64,000 nucleotides of DNA from an uncultured Eubacteriales bacterium (GTDB taxonomy: Bacteria; Bacillota; Clostridia; Christensenellales; CALVMC01), in NCBI GenBank assembly GCA_949296455.1, contig CASFOZ010000006.1:17861-81860 (forward strand), read 5' to 3'. Shown in pieces: positions 28,192 to 36,032 of the stretch (its first letter is position 1; the number at the start of each line of letters is the position of its first letter). The notes beneath the pieces are model-generated. The model had not been told where the DNA came from and did not search any database. It was given only the letters and a program-made list of their open reading frames with translations. The translations under genes and the position numbers were made by a program.

Positions 28192-28341
28192 TTTTTCAGT
28201 ATCAGTCTTCCGAAAGCGCCGACTACACTTCCCGTACGGGCATTTTATTATACTGAATTTTTCAGTATCAATCTTCCATAGGCTGTGTCGCTTCCATTGA
28301 AAAAAATTTATTATGCCTAAGTTTTTCAGTATCAGTCTTCC
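28192..28341. repeat. Three spaced copies of a 20-bp repeat derived from the mnmA 3' end
   Basis: Copies at 28192-28211, 28258-28277 and 28322-28341 share TTTTTCAGTATCARTCTTCC, spaced 66 and 64 bases apart. The third copy includes the last codons and stop of mnmA (read leftward). The second is part of an inverted repeat, TACTGAA-TTT-TTCAGTA, at 28251-28267. They look like partial tandem duplications of the gene end. Confidence 0.75.
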
Positions 28342-29426
28342 CCTCTTTCGGTAACTCCGCCGCCTAAAACCACTAAATTATCGAACCTTTCGTCTTTTTT
28401 ATACAGCACGGTATACTGACCGGGCGTAATACCCCGTTGCTTTTCTTCGAATTCTATGCTGTAACCGTTTTTGTGTTTTGTCGCATAGGCTTTTACAAGG
28501 GGCTGACGGTGTCTGAGCCTTGCAAAGCAGGAAAATTCGTCTTTTTCGTATTCTTTGTTTATAAAACTGAAATCTTCGGTTATCGCTCTTTTTTTATACA
28601 GTGCGCTCTCGTCCCCGTGACTTACATAGAGAATATTATTTTTAATGTCTTTGTCAATTACAAACCATCTTCCGTTGACCCCGCTTTTATCGCCGCCGAG
28701 TCCTAGTCCCCGTCTTTGTCCTATCGTATAATAAAAAACGCCGTTATGTTTTCCGACAGTGCGGTTGTCGAGAGTTTTTATTTCCCCTTCTTTCATCGGA
28801 AGATATCCCGAAAGAAATTTTCTGAAATTTCTCTCCCCTATAAAACATATCCCGGTACTGTCCTTTTTTTGACTTACGGGAATTCCGCTTTTTTCCGCAA
28901 TTTCTCTTACTTGGCTTTTCATAAGGTTCCCTACCGGAAACAGAACCTTTTCAAGCTGTCTTTCGGTAAGCTGATTTAAAAAATAAGTCTGGTCCTTATT
29001 TTCGTCCTTTGCGGTAAGAAGTCTGTGTCCGTCTGTATGCGAAACATTGCAGTAGTGTCCCGTTGCGACAAAGTCTGCGCCGATTTTTAAAGCATAGTTT
29101 AAAAAGGCGTCGAATTTAATTTCCTTATTGCAAAGCACATCGGGATTAGGGGTTCTTCCTTTCGAATACTCGGAAAGAAAGGTTTTAAAAACCCTTTCGT
29201 AATATTCGCTTGCAAAATCGGCTGTGTAATAAGGAATATCCAAAAGTGCGCAAACCTGCCTTGCGTCACGAAGGTCGTCGTCGGAAGTGCATCTTCCGTT
29301 CTCGTCCTTTTCGTGCCAGTTGCGCATAAAAAGCCCTATTACTTCATAACCCTGTTCTTTTAAAAGCAAAGCGGACACTGCGCTGTCCACTCCGCCCGAA
29401 AGACCTACTACTACGCTTTTTCCCAT
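28332..29426 (-). CDS. mnmA: tRNA-specific 2-thiouridylase
   Basis: Puts sulfur on U34 of tRNA-Lys, -Glu and -Gln. The 364-residue enzyme has the PP-loop SGGVDS (10-15), the catalytic cysteines C99 in NPDVLCN and C194 in GICFIGE, and the TGHY stretch at 122-125. Normal length. No sulfur-donor desulfurase is encoded next to it. Its end lies in a small repeat region. Confidence 0.94.
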   Translation of the reverse strand: MGKSVVVGLSGGVDSAVSALLLKEQGYEVIGLFMRNWHEKDENGRCTSDDDLRDARQVCALLDIPYYTADFASEYYERVFKTFLSEYSKGRTPNPDVLCNKEIKFDAFLNYALKIGADFVATGHYCNVSHTDGHRLLTAKDENKDQTYFLNQLTERQLEKVLFPVGNLMKSQVREIAEKSGIPVSQKKDSTGICFIGERNFRKFLSGYLPMKEGEIKTLDNRTVGKHNGVFYYTIGQRRGLGLGGDKSGVNGRWFVIDKDIKNNILYVSHGDESALYKKRAITEDFSFINKEYEKDEFSCFARLRHRQPLVKAYATKHKNGYSIEFEEKQRGITPGQYTVLYKKDERFDNLVVLGGGVTERGED

Positions 29427-29490
29427 AACGAAAGATTAACATTTTTAAATCTTTAAGTCAACGCTAATAATAAAACAAACGAAAATAACT

Positions 29491-29660
29491 CGCATTTAAG
29501 GTTTATATTAAAACAGCAAGAATAATCTGCTTTTAAAACTACTAATTGAACAGTAGAAACCTTGCATTTAAAGCTTATGATTAAAACCGCAAAAACAATC
29601 TGCTTTTAATACTACTAATTGAAACAGCAAAAATAATTTATTTAAGGCTTATGATTAAAA
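29491..29660. repeat. Tandem repeat, about 72-74 bp unit, two full copies and a partial third
   Basis: Units begin near 29492 (GCATTTAAGG), 29564 (GCATTTAAAG) and 29638 (TTATTTAAGG). Each continues with TTAT.ATTAAAAC.GCAA and then CTGCTTTTAA.ACTACTAATTGAA. The copies differ at several positions. No open frame crosses them. Confidence 0.65.
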
Positions 29661-29690
29661 CAGTCGAAAATAAGAAATATTTTCGACTGT
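29660..29690 (-). terminator. Hairpin terminator of ferritin gene
   Basis: A perfect 13-bp stem with a 5-base loop. The minus strand continues with TTTTAATC. It lies 35 bases after the ferritin stop. Confidence 0.8.
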
Positions 29691-29724
29691 TCATATGTGC
29701 ATATAATTTAATTCGGTAAAATTA

Positions 29725-30237
29725 TTATAAAACAAGCGACGGTGCGGTATAAACTCTTGCTTTTAACTCGTTATCGAGCATATAAAGGGATTTTGCGTCG
29801 CTTCCGAAAAGTTCCATCTTCTTTATAAGATTATCGGCATTCGTCTCTTCTTCGCCCTGCTCTTTTACAAACCAATCGAGAAATTGTATTGTTCTGAAAT
29901 CCTTTACTTCGGTTGCCGCAGAATAAATATTATTTATCAAAGAAGTTACATACTGTTCGTGTTTCAAACCTTCTTTTAAAGGTGTGAAGTTGTCTTTTAA
30001 TACTTTGTCAGGTTTAGCAATTTCTTTAAGCACGATTTTATGTCCGTTATTTTGCAGATATTTTAAAAACAGCATAGCATGGTCTCTTTCTTCCTGAGCC
30101 TGAACATAGTACCAGTTTGAAAAGCCTTGAAGTCCCGCTTCTTCATAATAATTGGAAAAATCGAGATAAAGATAAGCAGAATAAAATTCCTTGTTGATTT
30201 GGTCGTTAATAAGTTCATAAATTTTTTTATCAAGCAT
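29725..30237 (-). CDS. Ferritin
   Basis: A 170-residue iron-storage protein. It has the four-helix ferritin pattern LINDQINKEFYSAYLYL, then EAGLQGFSNWYYVQAQEERDHAMLF with the diiron ligands E..E..H, and LDWFVKEQGEEETNADNLIKK with the later ligands. I start at 30237 after ATGGAGGT. The longer frame has no ribosome site. It is divergent from a PerR-type regulator, the expected partner in iron and peroxide control. Confidence 0.93.
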   Translation of the reverse strand: MLDKKIYELINDQINKEFYSAYLYLDFSNYYEEAGLQGFSNWYYVQAQEERDHAMLFLKYLQNNGHKIVLKEIAKPDKVLKDNFTPLKEGLKHEQYVTSLINNIYSAATEVKDFRTIQFLDWFVKEQGEEETNADNLIKKMELFGSDAKSLYMLDNELKARVYTAPSLVL

Positions 30238-30259
30238 AATTAAAACCTCCATATAAGGG

Positions 30260-30288
30260 ATTATAAATCTAAATCGAAATAAAATCAA
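30260..30288 (-). promoter_or_regulatory. Promoter of the ferritin gene
   Basis: On the minus strand TTGATT, a 17-base spacer, TATAAT, ending about 23 bases before the ATG. Confidence 0.65.
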
Positions 30289-30294
30289 GAAATT

Positions 30295-30309
30295 TAATAA
30301 TAATTCTTA
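30295..30309. promoter_or_regulatory. Possible PerR/Fur box between ferritin and perR
   Basis: TAATAATAATTCTTA matches the PerR consensus TTATAATnATTATAA at 11 of 14 fixed positions. It lies between the two divergent promoters. The region is AT-rich, so chance similarity is possible. Confidence 0.35.
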
Positions 30310-30316
30310 ATTTTAA

Positions 30317-30346
30317 TTGACAAATATAATAAAATAAATATATAAT
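30317..30346 (+). promoter_or_regulatory. Promoter of the PerR-type gene
   Basis: TTGACA, an 18-base spacer, TATAAT. AAAGGTGG then precedes the ATG at 30367. Confidence 0.65.
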
Positions 30347-30366
30347 CATATTAAAAGGTGGTAAAA

Positions 30367-30729
30367 ATGACTCGTCAGAAACAGCTTATTATAGACATAT
30401 TAAAAAATTCCGAAGGACACATGACTGCGGACGAAATTTATATGGAAGCAAAAAAAAGGCTTCCGAAAATAGCCGTGGGCACGGTTTACAGAAATCTCAA
30501 TATACTTTCTGCCGACAAAATAATTAACCGTGTAGCAATAGGCAACGGCTCGGACATATTCGATAAAACTCCGAGTCAACACCCGCATATGATTTGTGAA
30601 AATTGCGGAAAGGTTTTCGATTTGCCAGAAGAGGTTATAGATTATAAAAAAATAGAAAGCGAAGGGAACAAAGTCATATCCTGTAACCTTACCGTTAAAT
30701 GTTTATGTAAAGATTGCAGAAAAGACTAA
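30367..30729 (+). CDS. perR: PerR-type peroxide-sensing Fur-family regulator
   Basis: A 120-residue metalloregulator. Aligning by eye with Bacillus PerR, all five regulatory metal ligands are present: H18, D66, H72, H74 and D85. D85 lies five residues after the second Cys of CxxC, where Fur proteins carry Glu. The structural zinc site is C77-C80 and C114-C117. I start at ATG 30367 because AAAGGTGG precedes it. A GTG 9 bases earlier is less likely. Ferritin is the obvious target; rubrerythrin and the feo operon further right may be others. Confidence 0.85.
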   Translation: MTRQKQLIIDILKNSEGHMTADEIYMEAKKRLPKIAVGTVYRNLNILSADKIINRVAIGNGSDIFDKTPSQHPHMICENCGKVFDLPEEVIDYKKIESEGNKVISCNLTVKCLCKDCRKD

Positions 30730-30739
30730 AAAAAATATT

Positions 30740-30764
30740 AACCGTATGAAAGTACGGTTTTTTT
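30740..30764 (+). terminator. Intrinsic terminator of perR
   Basis: ACCGTA/TACGGT stem with a 6-base loop and a T-run. Confidence 0.85.
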
Positions 30765-30935
30765 ATGCAAACAATAAATTAAATTTTTTTAATTCGGCTT
30801 TTAAACATTAAAAAATAAAATTACTAAAATAAGGAAATAATAAATAAAATAATAGCTTGATAATGTAAAAATATGCTTGCATTTTGACGGTTAAAATTTT
30901 ATCATATTAATAACTTTTATTCGGAGGTTTTGCAA

Positions 30936-32351
30936 ATGAAAAAAACGAAGATAATATGCACGATAGGTCCTGCCTGCACTGACGAAAAGATACTGACCGA
31001 TATGGCGCTTGCGGGAATGAATGTTGCAAGACTTAACTTTTCGCACGGAACATACGAAGAACAGCTTGAAAAAATCAATCTTATAAAAAAAGTCAGGGAA
31101 AAACTTAATCTTCCCATTCCGATAATGCTCGATACAAAAGGTCCTGAATACAGAATAAAGACATTTAAAAACGGCAAGGTATTTTTAAAGGACGGAGCAA
31201 AATTTTCTCTTACAAGCGAAGATATCGAAGGCGACGAAAACAGGGTATCGGTATCTTATAAAAATATGATAAAAGAACTTAATGTAGGCGACCGTGTTTT
31301 AATAAATAACGGACTTATAATACTTGAAGTTTTAAGTATTGATAAAACGGAAGCGGTAACTAAAGTTATAGCGGGCGGCGAACTTTCAGACAGAAAGAGC
31401 ATGAGTTTTCCCGGCAAGGTACTCAATCAGATATATCTTAGCGAACAGGACAAAAAAGATATACTTTTCGGAATAAAGAACGATGTGGATTTTATAGCCT
31501 GTTCCTTTGTATCGAGAAAAGAAGACCTTATTGCGGTAAGGAATTTTTTAAAAGAAAACGGCGGCGAAAATATCGACCTTATAGCAAAAATCGAGAACAG
31601 AAGCGGAGTTGACAATATCGAAGAGATTATCGACGCAAGCGACGGAATAATGATAGGCAGAGGCGATATGGGCGTTGAAATTCCTTTTGAAGAACTTCCC
31701 GCAATACAAAAGCACCTTATACAGACTTGCAGAATGATAGGCAAAAGGGTTATAACGGCAACCGAAATGCTTGAATCCATGATACACAATCCCCGCCCCA
31801 CAAGAGCGGAAATATCCGATGTAGCCAACGCCGTATATGACGGAACAAGCGCTATAATGCTTTCGGGTGAAACGGCAGCCGGAAAATACCCTGTACTGAC
31901 CGTAAAGACAATGAGTAAAATTGCCGAAGAAGCCGAAAAGAATATTAATTACGAACATACTTTTAAAAATTCCGAATTTAAAATAAAAAACACGATAGAC
32001 GCACTTTCTCATTCAACCTGCGGAGTTGCGATAGACATAAAAGCCAAAGTAATCGTAGCCTGTACGAGAACGGGAGGCACGGCAAGAATGGTATCTCGGT
32101 TCCGCTCGCCCATTAACATAATCGGTATGACTACCGACGAAAAGGTCTGGCGAAAACTCGCTTTGTCGTGGGGGGTTCTTCCTATGATGAGCGAAGAGTT
32201 CAATTCTATCGATGTTCTCTTCTACCACGCAATCGAAGCCGCTAAAAAATCCAATCTCGTAAAAAAGAACGATATTATAGTCATAACCGGCGGCTCCCCT
32301 AACGGGCAGACGGGAAACACTAATCTTATCAAAATCGAAACGATACGGTAA
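30936..32351 (+). CDS. pyk: Pyruvate kinase
   Basis: Last step of glycolysis: phosphoenolpyruvate plus ADP gives pyruvate and ATP. It has 471 residues starting at the ATG after CGGAGG, without the extra C-terminal domain of Bacillus enzymes. Motifs seen are KIICTIGPA, MLDTKGPEYR, the active-site KIENRSGV, MIGRGDMGVEIP and ETAAGKYP. The TTG six bases earlier overlaps the ribosome site and is not a likely start. Confidence 0.95.
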   Translation: MKKTKIICTIGPACTDEKILTDMALAGMNVARLNFSHGTYEEQLEKINLIKKVREKLNLPIPIMLDTKGPEYRIKTFKNGKVFLKDGAKFSLTSEDIEGDENRVSVSYKNMIKELNVGDRVLINNGLIILEVLSIDKTEAVTKVIAGGELSDRKSMSFPGKVLNQIYLSEQDKKDILFGIKNDVDFIACSFVSRKEDLIAVRNFLKENGGENIDLIAKIENRSGVDNIEEIIDASDGIMIGRGDMGVEIPFEELPAIQKHLIQTCRMIGKRVITATEMLESMIHNPRPTRAEISDVANAVYDGTSAIMLSGETAAGKYPVLTVKTMSKIAEEAEKNINYEHTFKNSEFKIKNTIDALSHSTCGVAIDIKAKVIVACTRTGGTARMVSRFRSPINIIGMTTDEKVWRKLALSWGVLPMMSEEFNSIDVLFYHAIEAAKKSNLVKKNDIIVITGGSPNGQTGNTNLIKIETIR

Positions 32352-32617
32352 AATAAGTTAACGAAATTATTATGTAATTGGAATTTAAAGATTGACTGAA
32401 CCGAAAGACAGCTTTATAAAACTAAAATAGAAATTGCAATAGCGGAGTTTGCAGATTAAACAAATTATATTAAATTAAAATATAACTGCAAATTAGCGGT
32501 TAGATTAATTTAATAAAAATTAAAATTAATTGTAAGTTCTCAGATTAATTAAAATAAATAAAACTATAATAAAATCGCATACTCGCTGATTAAAGATATA
32601 TTAATTTTAAATTCAAA
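32352..32617. other. AT-rich intergenic stretch, nothing recognised
   Basis: Very AT-rich DNA between pyk and its terminator, with scattered ATTAAAATTAATT-like words but no coding frame or recognisable RNA. Confidence 0.5.
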
Positions 32618-32650
32618 TAAAAAACGGCCGTACTTTGTACGGCCGTTTTT
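32618..32650. terminator. Bidirectional terminator between pyk and the feo operon
   Basis: AAAACGGCCGTAC pairs perfectly with GTACGGCCGTTTT around a TTT loop. The flanking genes converge. Confidence 0.9.
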
Positions 32651-32661
32651 CGGTTAGGGAT

Positions 32662-32883
32662 TTATGTTTTATCGGAATTTGCGTTATTTGAATTTTTCTT
32701 TTTAGCACAGCAATCGCAATAAGGACAAGCCGCACAATTCTTTTTGTCTTGACTTTCGTTTTTGTCTTTTTGAGAGATACATCCGCAGCCTTTTCCTTTT
32801 TTCCTTCTAACGATATTGAATATTATCGTAAACAGAACAAGTATTACTGCAAAAATTATAATTATTATTTCCAATGCTTTCAT
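32662..32883 (-). CDS. FeoB-associated Cys-rich membrane protein
   Basis: A 73-residue protein with one N-terminal membrane helix (about 4-24), a basic RRKKGKG stretch and two cysteine clusters, GCGC (33-35) and CAACPYCDCC. It lies 52 bases after feoB on the same strand, as in other Clostridia. It is thought to assist ferrous iron handling by FeoB, but the mechanism is unproven. Confidence 0.85.
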   Translation of the reverse strand: MKALEIIIIIFAVILVLFTIIFNIVRRKKGKGCGCISQKDKNESQDKKNCAACPYCDCCAKKKNSNNANSDKT

Positions 32884-32935
32884 TTTATCCCTTCTTTAAA
32901 TTTAACACTGTTAAGGTTTGATTTATTTAATTAGA

Positions 32936-35224
32936 CTAAGAACTTTTTTTAGAGTTCTTTTTTAATTTTTTTAGAAACTCGAATTTAGGCATTTTAATAA
33001 TATGCTTAGCTGAAAGAACAACTAAAGTCACAACAACCGCAGCTATTACAAGTCCTACTATAAGCGCAGCCCACCAAAGCACGGTAGCAAGCACTCCGAA
33101 CCAGAATACAAACAGCGAAACAGAATAAGCCGTAAGCATCCAGAAAGCTATCGCCGTCCATAGTTTCTTTTTTGAATTAAGTTCACCGCTTGCCGCCGCA
33201 ACAGCAGCCATACAAGGCACCGATAAAAGGTTGAAGCACATAAACGAGAACATTGCGGGTATCGCTATATCCACGCCGCCGAGCACTCCCCCTCCTATAC
33301 CCGTCATCATAATACCGAGCGGAGTTGAGACTATATCGGAAGCTTCCATTTCCAAAGCGTCTTCTTCGAGACCGGAAAATACGCCGAGAGTGGATACAAC
33401 CATTTCTTTTGCGATAAGTCCCGTAATTGCCGCAACAACGAATTTCCAGCCGTCGTCGCCCATGGCAAAGCCCAAAGGAACGAATACCCAGGTAAACAAT
33501 TTTGCTATTGACCCTAATATACTTTGCCCGCTGTCTTCCACAAACTGCCATTCGAAATTAAATGAACTCAAAAACCAAATTATCACGACTGCGCCTGCAA
33601 TTATAGTTGCGGCTCTGTAAATATAATGTTTAAGTTTATCCCAAAGGTGCAACATAAGATTTTTGAACTGCGGCGCATGATAGTTGGGAAGTTCCATAAT
33701 AAAAGGCGGAGTCTCCCCTTTTGCGGCAGTTAATTTTAAAATCAGCGCACCGACAATAGCAACAACGATACCGATTAAGTACATGGAAAAGACTATAAGT
33801 TCGGCATTAAGTCCTGAATAAACTTGAGCAAACACTCCTGCAAAAGCCGCCCAGATAGGAAGCTTTGCTCCGCACGAGAAGAAAGGCGCTATACAAATGG
33901 CTCTTTTGCGTTCTCCTTCGTTTTCGAGGGTTCTCGTTGCCATAATACCCGGTACTGCACAGCCGAAACACATAAGAAGGGGCATAAAAGCCTTACCCGA
34001 AAGTCCGAATTTTCTGAACGCTCTGTCCATAATGAAAGCAACTCTTGCCATATAACCGCTGTCTTCGAGAATTGAAAGGAACAAGAAAAGAACGAGTATC
34101 TGCGGTATAAATGAAAGCACCGAAAAAACACCGCTTAAAAGTCCGTCGCATATAAGACTTGTGTACCATGTTCCCTCCGGCATCGCACCTCCGACTGCTT
34201 CGGTTATCGAAGAAGTTATCCAGTCAACGATATTAAAAAGAATCACACCGGGCGAATTAATTGCGTCGGTTCCTAAAATCGGAATATCGAAACTTCCCTC
34301 AGGAATAAAATATCCTATGAAAAGCAAATTTTCACTGAAAGTCAAATGGAACACCGCAAACATAATAAGAAGGAATATCGGAATACCCCAGATTTTATGA
34401 GTAAGCACTTTATCGGCTTTATCGCTTTTAGTCATTCCTTGCGATATATTACCTTTTTTAAGAGAAGATTCATAGTGCTTATCAATGTACTTATAACGCA
34501 AATCGGCTACCACCCCTTCAAAATCGCCCTCGAAGTCGCCGGTATCGATTTTCTCTTTTAACTCTGAACATTTTTTTTCTATATCGGGAAATTTTTGATT
34601 TTCCAAACCGTCTCCTTCAATCATTTTCACGGTATGAAAGACGGGGTTTTCGATATTTTCTTTTTCATAAAGTTCGTAAACTTCTTTGTAAATACCTTTA
34701 AGGGTTGCGCCGTTTACAACGCAGATTCCCTTTTTCGGCTCTTTTGCGCATTTCAAAGCTTCTTCCATAAGCTCTTTGATATTCGACCCTTTTAATGCGC
34801 TGATTTTAACGGCTTTAACATTCAACTCTTCGGAAAGTTTTTCCGCATCTATGATATCGCCGTTTTTTTCTGCTACATCGCTCATATTAAGTGCGACAAT
34901 CATAGGAATATCGAGTTCGTTTAGCTGAGTGGTGAGATATAAATTTCTCAATAAATTGGTCGAATCTACTATATTTATAATACAGTCGGGTTTTTCTTCG
35001 AGAAGATAATTTCTCGAAACGATTTCTTCAGGGGTATAAGGAGAAAGCGAATAAATACCCGGTAAGTCTACAATCTCGATTTTTTCACCTTGCTTTTTAT
35101 AGTACCCCGATTTTTTTTCTACGGTAACGCCCGGCCAGTTTCCTACATGAGCAGTACTGCCCGTAAGAGCGTTGAACAAGGTGGTTTTTCCCGAGTTCGG
35201 ATTTCCTGCAAGAGCGAATCTCAT
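32936..35224 (-). CDS. feoB: Ferrous iron transporter FeoB
   Basis: Imports Fe(II) through the inner membrane. It has 762 residues: a G domain with G1 GNPNSGKTT (7-15), WPGVTVEK, DLPGIYSL and NMSD, then a helical spacer, then a polytopic core with two Gate regions, including the Cys-containing FGCAVPGIMATRTLE. I start at 35224 because GGAGGTGG precedes it and ATGA overlaps the feoA stop. Full length. Transcribed from the promoter at 35814. Confidence 0.95.
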   Translation of the reverse strand: MRFALAGNPNSGKTTLFNALTGSTAHVGNWPGVTVEKKSGYYKKQGEKIEIVDLPGIYSLSPYTPEEIVSRNYLLEEKPDCIINIVDSTNLLRNLYLTTQLNELDIPMIVALNMSDVAEKNGDIIDAEKLSEELNVKAVKISALKGSNIKELMEEALKCAKEPKKGICVVNGATLKGIYKEVYELYEKENIENPVFHTVKMIEGDGLENQKFPDIEKKCSELKEKIDTGDFEGDFEGVVADLRYKYIDKHYESSLKKGNISQGMTKSDKADKVLTHKIWGIPIFLLIMFAVFHLTFSENLLFIGYFIPEGSFDIPILGTDAINSPGVILFNIVDWITSSITEAVGGAMPEGTWYTSLICDGLLSGVFSVLSFIPQILVLFLFLSILEDSGYMARVAFIMDRAFRKFGLSGKAFMPLLMCFGCAVPGIMATRTLENEGERKRAICIAPFFSCGAKLPIWAAFAGVFAQVYSGLNAELIVFSMYLIGIVVAIVGALILKLTAAKGETPPFIMELPNYHAPQFKNLMLHLWDKLKHYIYRAATIIAGAVVIIWFLSSFNFEWQFVEDSGQSILGSIAKLFTWVFVPLGFAMGDDGWKFVVAAITGLIAKEMVVSTLGVFSGLEEDALEMEASDIVSTPLGIMMTGIGGGVLGGVDIAIPAMFSFMCFNLLSVPCMAAVAAASGELNSKKKLWTAIAFWMLTAYSVSLFVFWFGVLATVLWWAALIVGLVIAAVVVTLVVLSAKHIIKMPKFEFLKKLKKNSKKSS

Positions 35225-35454
35225 TTTTCCACCTCCATTACTACACATTCTGCTTCGCTTTTTCTGAGCGAAAGCTCGTATCCCCTCAAATTAACTTCGA
35301 TAGGGTCCCCTAAGGGCGCAGTCTTTCTCATAACTATTACCGCACCCGGTGTTACACCCATATCGAAAAGTCTCCTTTTGATTTTGCCTTCGGCTTGTAT
35401 TTTTTTTACAACGCCCGACTGCTCAGGGATAAATTCGTTTAACTTTACCAACAT
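35221..35454 (-). CDS. feoA: FeoA-family protein
   Basis: A 77-residue SH3-like FeoA protein (KRRLFDMGVTPGAVIVMRKTAPLGDPIEVNLRGYELSLRKSEAE). It overlaps feoB by 4 bases and is thus translationally coupled to it. FeoA proteins are small cytosolic partners needed for FeoB activity. A second FeoA lies directly upstream. Confidence 0.92.
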   Translation of the reverse strand: MLVKLNEFIPEQSGVVKKIQAEGKIKRRLFDMGVTPGAVIVMRKTAPLGDPIEVNLRGYELSLRKSEAECVVMEVEK

Positions 35455-35464
35455 ATAACCTCCT

Positions 35465-35680
35465 TTATGCTACAATAATTTTCATTGCCAAAGCTTTGTT
35501 TATTGCAAGTTTTCCGTCCTTTACTTTGACGATTACATCGCCTTTTCCGTCGGAATAACTCGTAAGTACGCTCCCGATTAAAATTCCGAGATTCCCTAAA
35601 TGTTTCTTTGTTTTTTCATCGGCGTAAATGTTTTTAACGGTCACTTCCCTGCCGTAGGGCGCAAATGCCAATGCCATCAT
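35465..35680 (-). CDS. Second FeoA-family protein
   Basis: A 71-residue FeoA-like protein (MALAFAPYGREVTVKNIYADEKTKKHLGNLGILIGSVL...), the first gene of the feo operon, ending 10 bases before feoA. AAGGAGA precedes its ATG. A GTTCGC palindrome sits just upstream of that ribosome site. Two feoA genes before feoB are common in Clostridia. Confidence 0.9.
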   Translation of the reverse strand: MMALAFAPYGREVTVKNIYADEKTKKHLGNLGILIGSVLTSYSDGKGDVIVKVKDGKLAINKALAMKIIVA

Positions 35681-35691
35681 AAATCTCCTTT

Positions 35692-35707
35692 GTTCGCATA
35701 AGCGAAC
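35692..35707. promoter_or_regulatory. feo palindrome copy 1 (GTTCGC-N4-GCGAAC)
   Basis: GTTCGCATAAGCGAAC, directly upstream of the ribosome binding site of the first feoA gene. A perfect 6-base inverted repeat around a 4-base centre. Confidence 0.75.
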
Positions 35708-35728
35708 TATATCTTAAAAAATTATTTT

Positions 35729-35744
35729 GTTCGCATAGGCGAAC
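35729..35744. promoter_or_regulatory. feo palindrome copy 2
   Basis: GTTCGCATAGGCGAAC, with the same arms, 37 bases from copy 1, also preceded by TTT. Confidence 0.75.
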
Positions 35745-35789
35745 CGTACTTCAAAAAAATAAAGACCTGATATATTTTATAATTTTTTT

Positions 35790-35805
35790 GTTCGCTTATG
35801 CGAAC
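35790..35805. promoter_or_regulatory. feo palindrome copy 3 at the transcription start
   Basis: GTTCGCTTATGCGAAC, 61 bases from copy 2. It starts 8 bases past the -10 box of the feo promoter, so it overlaps the predicted transcription start. Confidence 0.78.
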
Positions 35806-35813
35806 TTAATTTT

Positions 35814-35842
35814 ATTATATTTAAAAATTTTTTTGTTGTCAA
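35814..35842 (-). promoter_or_regulatory. Sigma-A promoter of the feo operon
   Basis: On the minus strand consensus TTGACA, exactly 17 bases, consensus TATAAT. The very strong promoter implies repression as the control mode. Confidence 0.8.
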
Positions 35843-35937
35843 CAATTTTCATTGATTTTTTTTCTACTTTTTTAACTTATAATCGTCAATTATTTTCATT
35901 TGTTTTTTTTTATTTTTTAACCTATGAATTATAAATA

Positions 35938-35966
35938 GAAAAACGGAAAGCCTAACTTTCCGTTTT
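35938..35966 (-). terminator. Intrinsic terminator of the lipoprotein gene
   Basis: AAAACGGAAAG/CTTTCCGTTTT stem, CCTAA loop, T-run on the minus strand. Confidence 0.88.
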
Positions 35967-36032
35967 CGAATTTTTTTTAAACTCTGACCTGTTTTAATTT
36001 AAATTAAATTCAATTCAATTCAAATTTTTTAA

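Noticed and set aside
28192..28341. Possible CRISPR-like array (short repeats at regular spacing)
   Set aside because: Only three copies. One lies inside the mnmA coding end, repeats are not palindromic CRISPR type and no cas genes are present.
35692..35805. feo palindromes as LexA (SOS) boxes
   Set aside because: LexA boxes of Gram-positives read GAAC...GTTC. Here the arms are the other way round (GTTCGC...GCGAAC), and the downstream genes are for iron uptake.
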